The notes under the pieces are model-generated. The model saw only the letters and a list, made by a program, of their open reading frames with translations. It was not told the DNA's origin and made no database searches. Positions 5,770-7,674 of a stretch of 7,674 bases of DNA are shown in pieces (the first letter of the stretch is position 1; each line of letters opens with the position of its first letter). The translations under genes and the position numbers were made by a program. The stretch spans positions 1 through 7,674 of the forward strand of contig JABDJY010000296.1 of assembly GCA_013003285.1 (NCBI GenBank), in the 5' to 3' direction. The DNA comes from Alphaproteobacteria bacterium. Its GTDB lineage: Bacteria; Pseudomonadota; Alphaproteobacteria; UBA6615.

Positions 5770-6814
5770 TCCAAAGATCCGTATCGAGGGTCTCTATAAA
5801 ATATTCGGGCCTAACCCGGCAGCGGCGATCGAACTGGTGCGCCAGGGTGTCTCCAAGCAGGAGATGCTCGATGCGAACGACCATGTGGTCGGCTTGAAGG
5901 ACATCAATCTCGATATGGCCGGCCAGTCGATCCAGGTGGTCATGGGGTTGTCCGGTTCGGGTAAGTCGACCCTCATTCGCCATATCAATCGCCTGATCGA
6001 GCCGACCGCCGGGCGGGTTCTGATCGACGGTCAGGATGTGGCGCAGATGTCGAAAGACGAGCTGCGTGACTTTCGCCGTCACCAGGCGTCGATGGTATTT
6101 CAGCGGTTTGCCCTGTTGCCGCACCGCACGGTTGCCCAGAATGTTGCCTTTGGTCTCAATATCCAGGGTCTCGACAGCGGCGAAGTCGATGCTCGGGTGG
6201 CGCGTTGGATCGAGCGTATTGGCCTCGGCGGTTATGAAAATCATTATCCCGGCCATCTTTCGGGCGGCATGCAGCAGCGTGTCGGTCTCGGCCGCGCGCT
6301 GGCCACCGACGCCGATATTCTGTTGATGGACGAGGCCTTCTCGGCCCTCGACCCGCTGATCCGCTACGATATGCAATCGGTGTTGCTCGATCTACAGGCC
6401 GAGCTGAACAAGTCCATCGTGTTTATCACCCACGACTTCGACGAGGCGCTGCGCATCGGCGATTCGATCGCGATTTTGCGCGATGGCGAAGTGGTGCAGC
6501 AGGGCGACCCCCAGTCGATCGTCCTCAACCCGGCCGACGATTATGTCACCGATTTCGTCAAGGGCATCAATCGCGGCAAGGTCATCAAGGTGGCGACGAT
6601 CATGCGGCCAGCGACCGATGATACCGAAGGACCGAAGGTCGATGGCGACATGCTGCTCGAGGATGTGGCGCGCCTTATGACCCGCGAGGATACCGGCTGG
6701 GCGCGCGTCGTCGGAGCCTCGGGCGCGGTCATCGGGGTGGTGAGTACTGCCGATGTGATGGGATCGATGGTGCGTCTGGCAAACGACGACGACACCGCCG
6801 AGGCGGCGCAGTAG
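5762..6814 (+). CDS. proV: Glycine betaine-type ABC transporter ATP-binding protein, ProV-like
   Basis: This is the cytoplasmic ATPase that powers the importer (350 residues). The ATG at 5762 overlaps the end of proW by 8 nt. An in-frame start 50 codons earlier would lie wholly inside proW and is rejected. The N-terminal segment LYKIFGPNP (11-19) with the Q-G-V-S-K helix (28-32) is typical of the ProV/OpuAA family. Walker A is GLSGSGKST (62-70), the Q-loop glutamine Q114, the signature LSGGMQQR (166-173), Walker B LLMDEAFSALD (187-197) with E191 catalytic, and the switch histidine H224. The tail after about residue 275 has room for only one CBS-like repeat (TGWARVVG, GVVSTADVMG), whereas E. 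coli ProV, about 400 residues, carries two. CBS domains in OpuA sense ionic strength, so osmotic gating here may differ. No distinct ribosome-binding site is seen, consistent with coupling. Confidence 0.93.
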   Translation: MADPKIRIEGLYKIFGPNPAAAIELVRQGVSKQEMLDANDHVVGLKDINLDMAGQSIQVVMGLSGSGKSTLIRHINRLIEPTAGRVLIDGQDVAQMSKDELRDFRRHQASMVFQRFALLPHRTVAQNVAFGLNIQGLDSGEVDARVARWIERIGLGGYENHYPGHLSGGMQQRVGLGRALATDADILLMDEAFSALDPLIRYDMQSVLLDLQAELNKSIVFITHDFDEALRIGDSIAILRDGEVVQQGDPQSIVLNPADDYVTDFVKGINRGKVIKVATIMRPATDDTEGPKVDGDMLLEDVARLMTREDTGWARVVGASGAVIGVVSTADVMGSMVRLANDDDTAEAAQ

Positions 6815-6860
6815 CCCAGCGGGCGAGTAGGCCAACGCGCCGGCCAATAGAGCATAGACG

Positions 6861-7674
6861 TTAGTGAAAATCCCGCGAGGCGATGCGGATATGGTTGTCG
6901 CGCGGATGACGCCTGGGGTTGGCCGGCGCCAGGCGTTTCGGCCTAGCTGTTTCAGTGGAACCAACCGCCGCGCCGGTGCCCAGCGCATCGAGATGGTCCG
7001 ACATATCGATGATCCGCTTGGCGATGACATGGGTGACAATGCCCTCGCGCTGTAGGGTGCCGTCGATGCGTAACAGCCGCGCCGACAGCACGATCTTGCG
7101 GAAGCGCGCGAAGGCGTCGGGCCAGACAATGACATTGGCGACGCCGGTATCGTCTTCCAGGGTGACGAAGATCACCCCGTTGGCGCTGCCCGGGCGTTGG
7201 CGCACCAGCACCAGCCCGGCCACGGTGACCGCCGCGCCGTTGGCGCATTCGACCAGGGTTTCGTTGCGGGTGACACCGACGCCATCCATGACGCCGCGCA
7301 GGAGGGTCAGCGGATGGTTCTTCAGGGACAGGCGCAGGGTCGTGTAATCGTTGGCGACCGCCTCGCCATCGCTTTCTACCGGCAGGGTTACTTTCGGTTC
7401 GTTGTCCGCGACAGGCGCGGCCATAGATGGGGGGTGGCGAGTGTCGGCGGCGGCGAATAGCGGCAGCCCCTGGGCGGTTTCGCCGCCATTATGACCGAGC
7501 GCGCGGATCGCCCACATGGCCTCGCGCCGGTCGAGGCCTAGCGAGCCGAAGGCATCGGCGTCGGCCAACACCTTCAGCGCCGCCGTAGTCACGCGCGCGC
7601 GTCGCCACAGCTCACCGACCGAGCCATAGCCCTTTTCCCGGGCGGCGGAGATTGCCTGGCCGGCCTCTTCCTTC
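6861..7674 (-). CDS. dnaE2: Error-prone DNA polymerase DnaE2, C-terminal part (cut by window edge)
   Basis: The last 270 residues of a C-family DNA polymerase are visible; the catalytic PHP and palm regions lie beyond the right edge. DnaE2 works with ImuA/ImuB in SOS mutagenesis and damage bypass. A GTG at 7590-7592 could be taken as a start, but the frame stays open upstream to the edge and reads ELWRRA and more typical DnaE2 sequence, so it is internal. Visible features (counted from the edge): LADADAFGSLGLDRR (36-50), part of the helix-hairpin-helix region; LKNHP (117-121); an OB-fold with VAGLVLVRQRPGS (151-163) and VTLEDDTGVANVIVWPD (170-186); and the SRDFH ending characteristic of DnaE2. 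DnaE1 continues into a tau-binding tail that is absent here. It converges on proV, with 46 nt between the stop codons. Upstream regulation is not visible. Confidence 0.93.
   Translation of the reverse strand, partial: KEEAGQAISAAREKGYGSVGELWRRARVTTAALKVLADADAFGSLGLDRREAMWAIRALGHNGGETAQGLPLFAAADTRHPPSMAAPVADNEPKVTLPVESDGEAVANDYTTLRLSLKNHPLTLLRGVMDGVGVTRNETLVECANGAAVTVAGLVLVRQRPGSANGVIFVTLEDDTGVANVIVWPDAFARFRKIVLSARLLRIDGTLQREGIVTHVIAKRIIDMSDHLDALGTGAAVGSTETARPKRLAPANPRRHPRDNHIRIASRDFH

Noticed and set aside
5666..6376. 236-residue open frame antisense to proV
   Set aside because: Shadow of the ATPase codons; no domain, no ribosome-binding site.
6815..6860. Intrinsic terminator between convergent proV and dnaE2
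   Set aside because: Only short GC dyads (GCCC-AGC-GGGC at 6814-6824) and two GGCCAA direct repeats are present, with no stable stem plus U-run on either strand.
7590..7592. GTG as start of a complete 243-residue gene
   Set aside because: The frame continues upstream to the window edge with sequence typical of DnaE2, so it is an internal valine codon.

Overview
The window is an ordinary, densely coded stretch of a GC-rich bacterial chromosome. Gene content and protein style point to an alphaproteobacterium, possibly Rhodospirillales-like: a cysK-alaX pair, an alpha/beta hydrolase-OsmC fusion, a ProX/ProW/ProV-type betaine transporter and the error-prone polymerase DnaE2. The taxon is inferred from the proteins alone. 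There are seven genes, two of them cut by the window edges. I see no tRNA, rRNA, CRISPR array, insertion sequence or prophage gene.

Layout: (1) 1-1469, minus strand: cysK (cysteine synthase) followed 5 nt later by alaX (an editing hydrolase for mischarged alanyl-tRNA), cut by the left edge. A short dyad covers the cysK ribosome-binding site. (2) 1641-2183, minus strand: a small exported DUF3105 protein with its own likely promoter. (3) 2388-3611, plus strand, divergent from (2): one polypeptide joining an alpha/beta hydrolase to an OsmC peroxiredoxin-like domain. (4) 3751-6814, plus strand: a complete ABC importer in the order binding protein, permease, ATPase. A perfect 8-bp inverted repeat next to a consensus -35 box lies upstream, two strong hairpins separate binding protein from permease, and permease and ATPase overlap by 8 nt. 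(5) 6861-7674, minus strand, convergent with (4): the C-terminal 270 residues of DnaE2.

The importer should take up a quaternary-ammonium compatible solute: the aromatic cage of E. coli ProX is recognisable. The neighbouring OsmC fusion fits a general stress theme, but nothing shows that the two are co-regulated. The cysK-alaX pair joins cysteine synthesis to tRNA proofreading. No undescribed biological system is evident; the points most worth following are regulatory (the dyads and hairpins) and the domain fusion.
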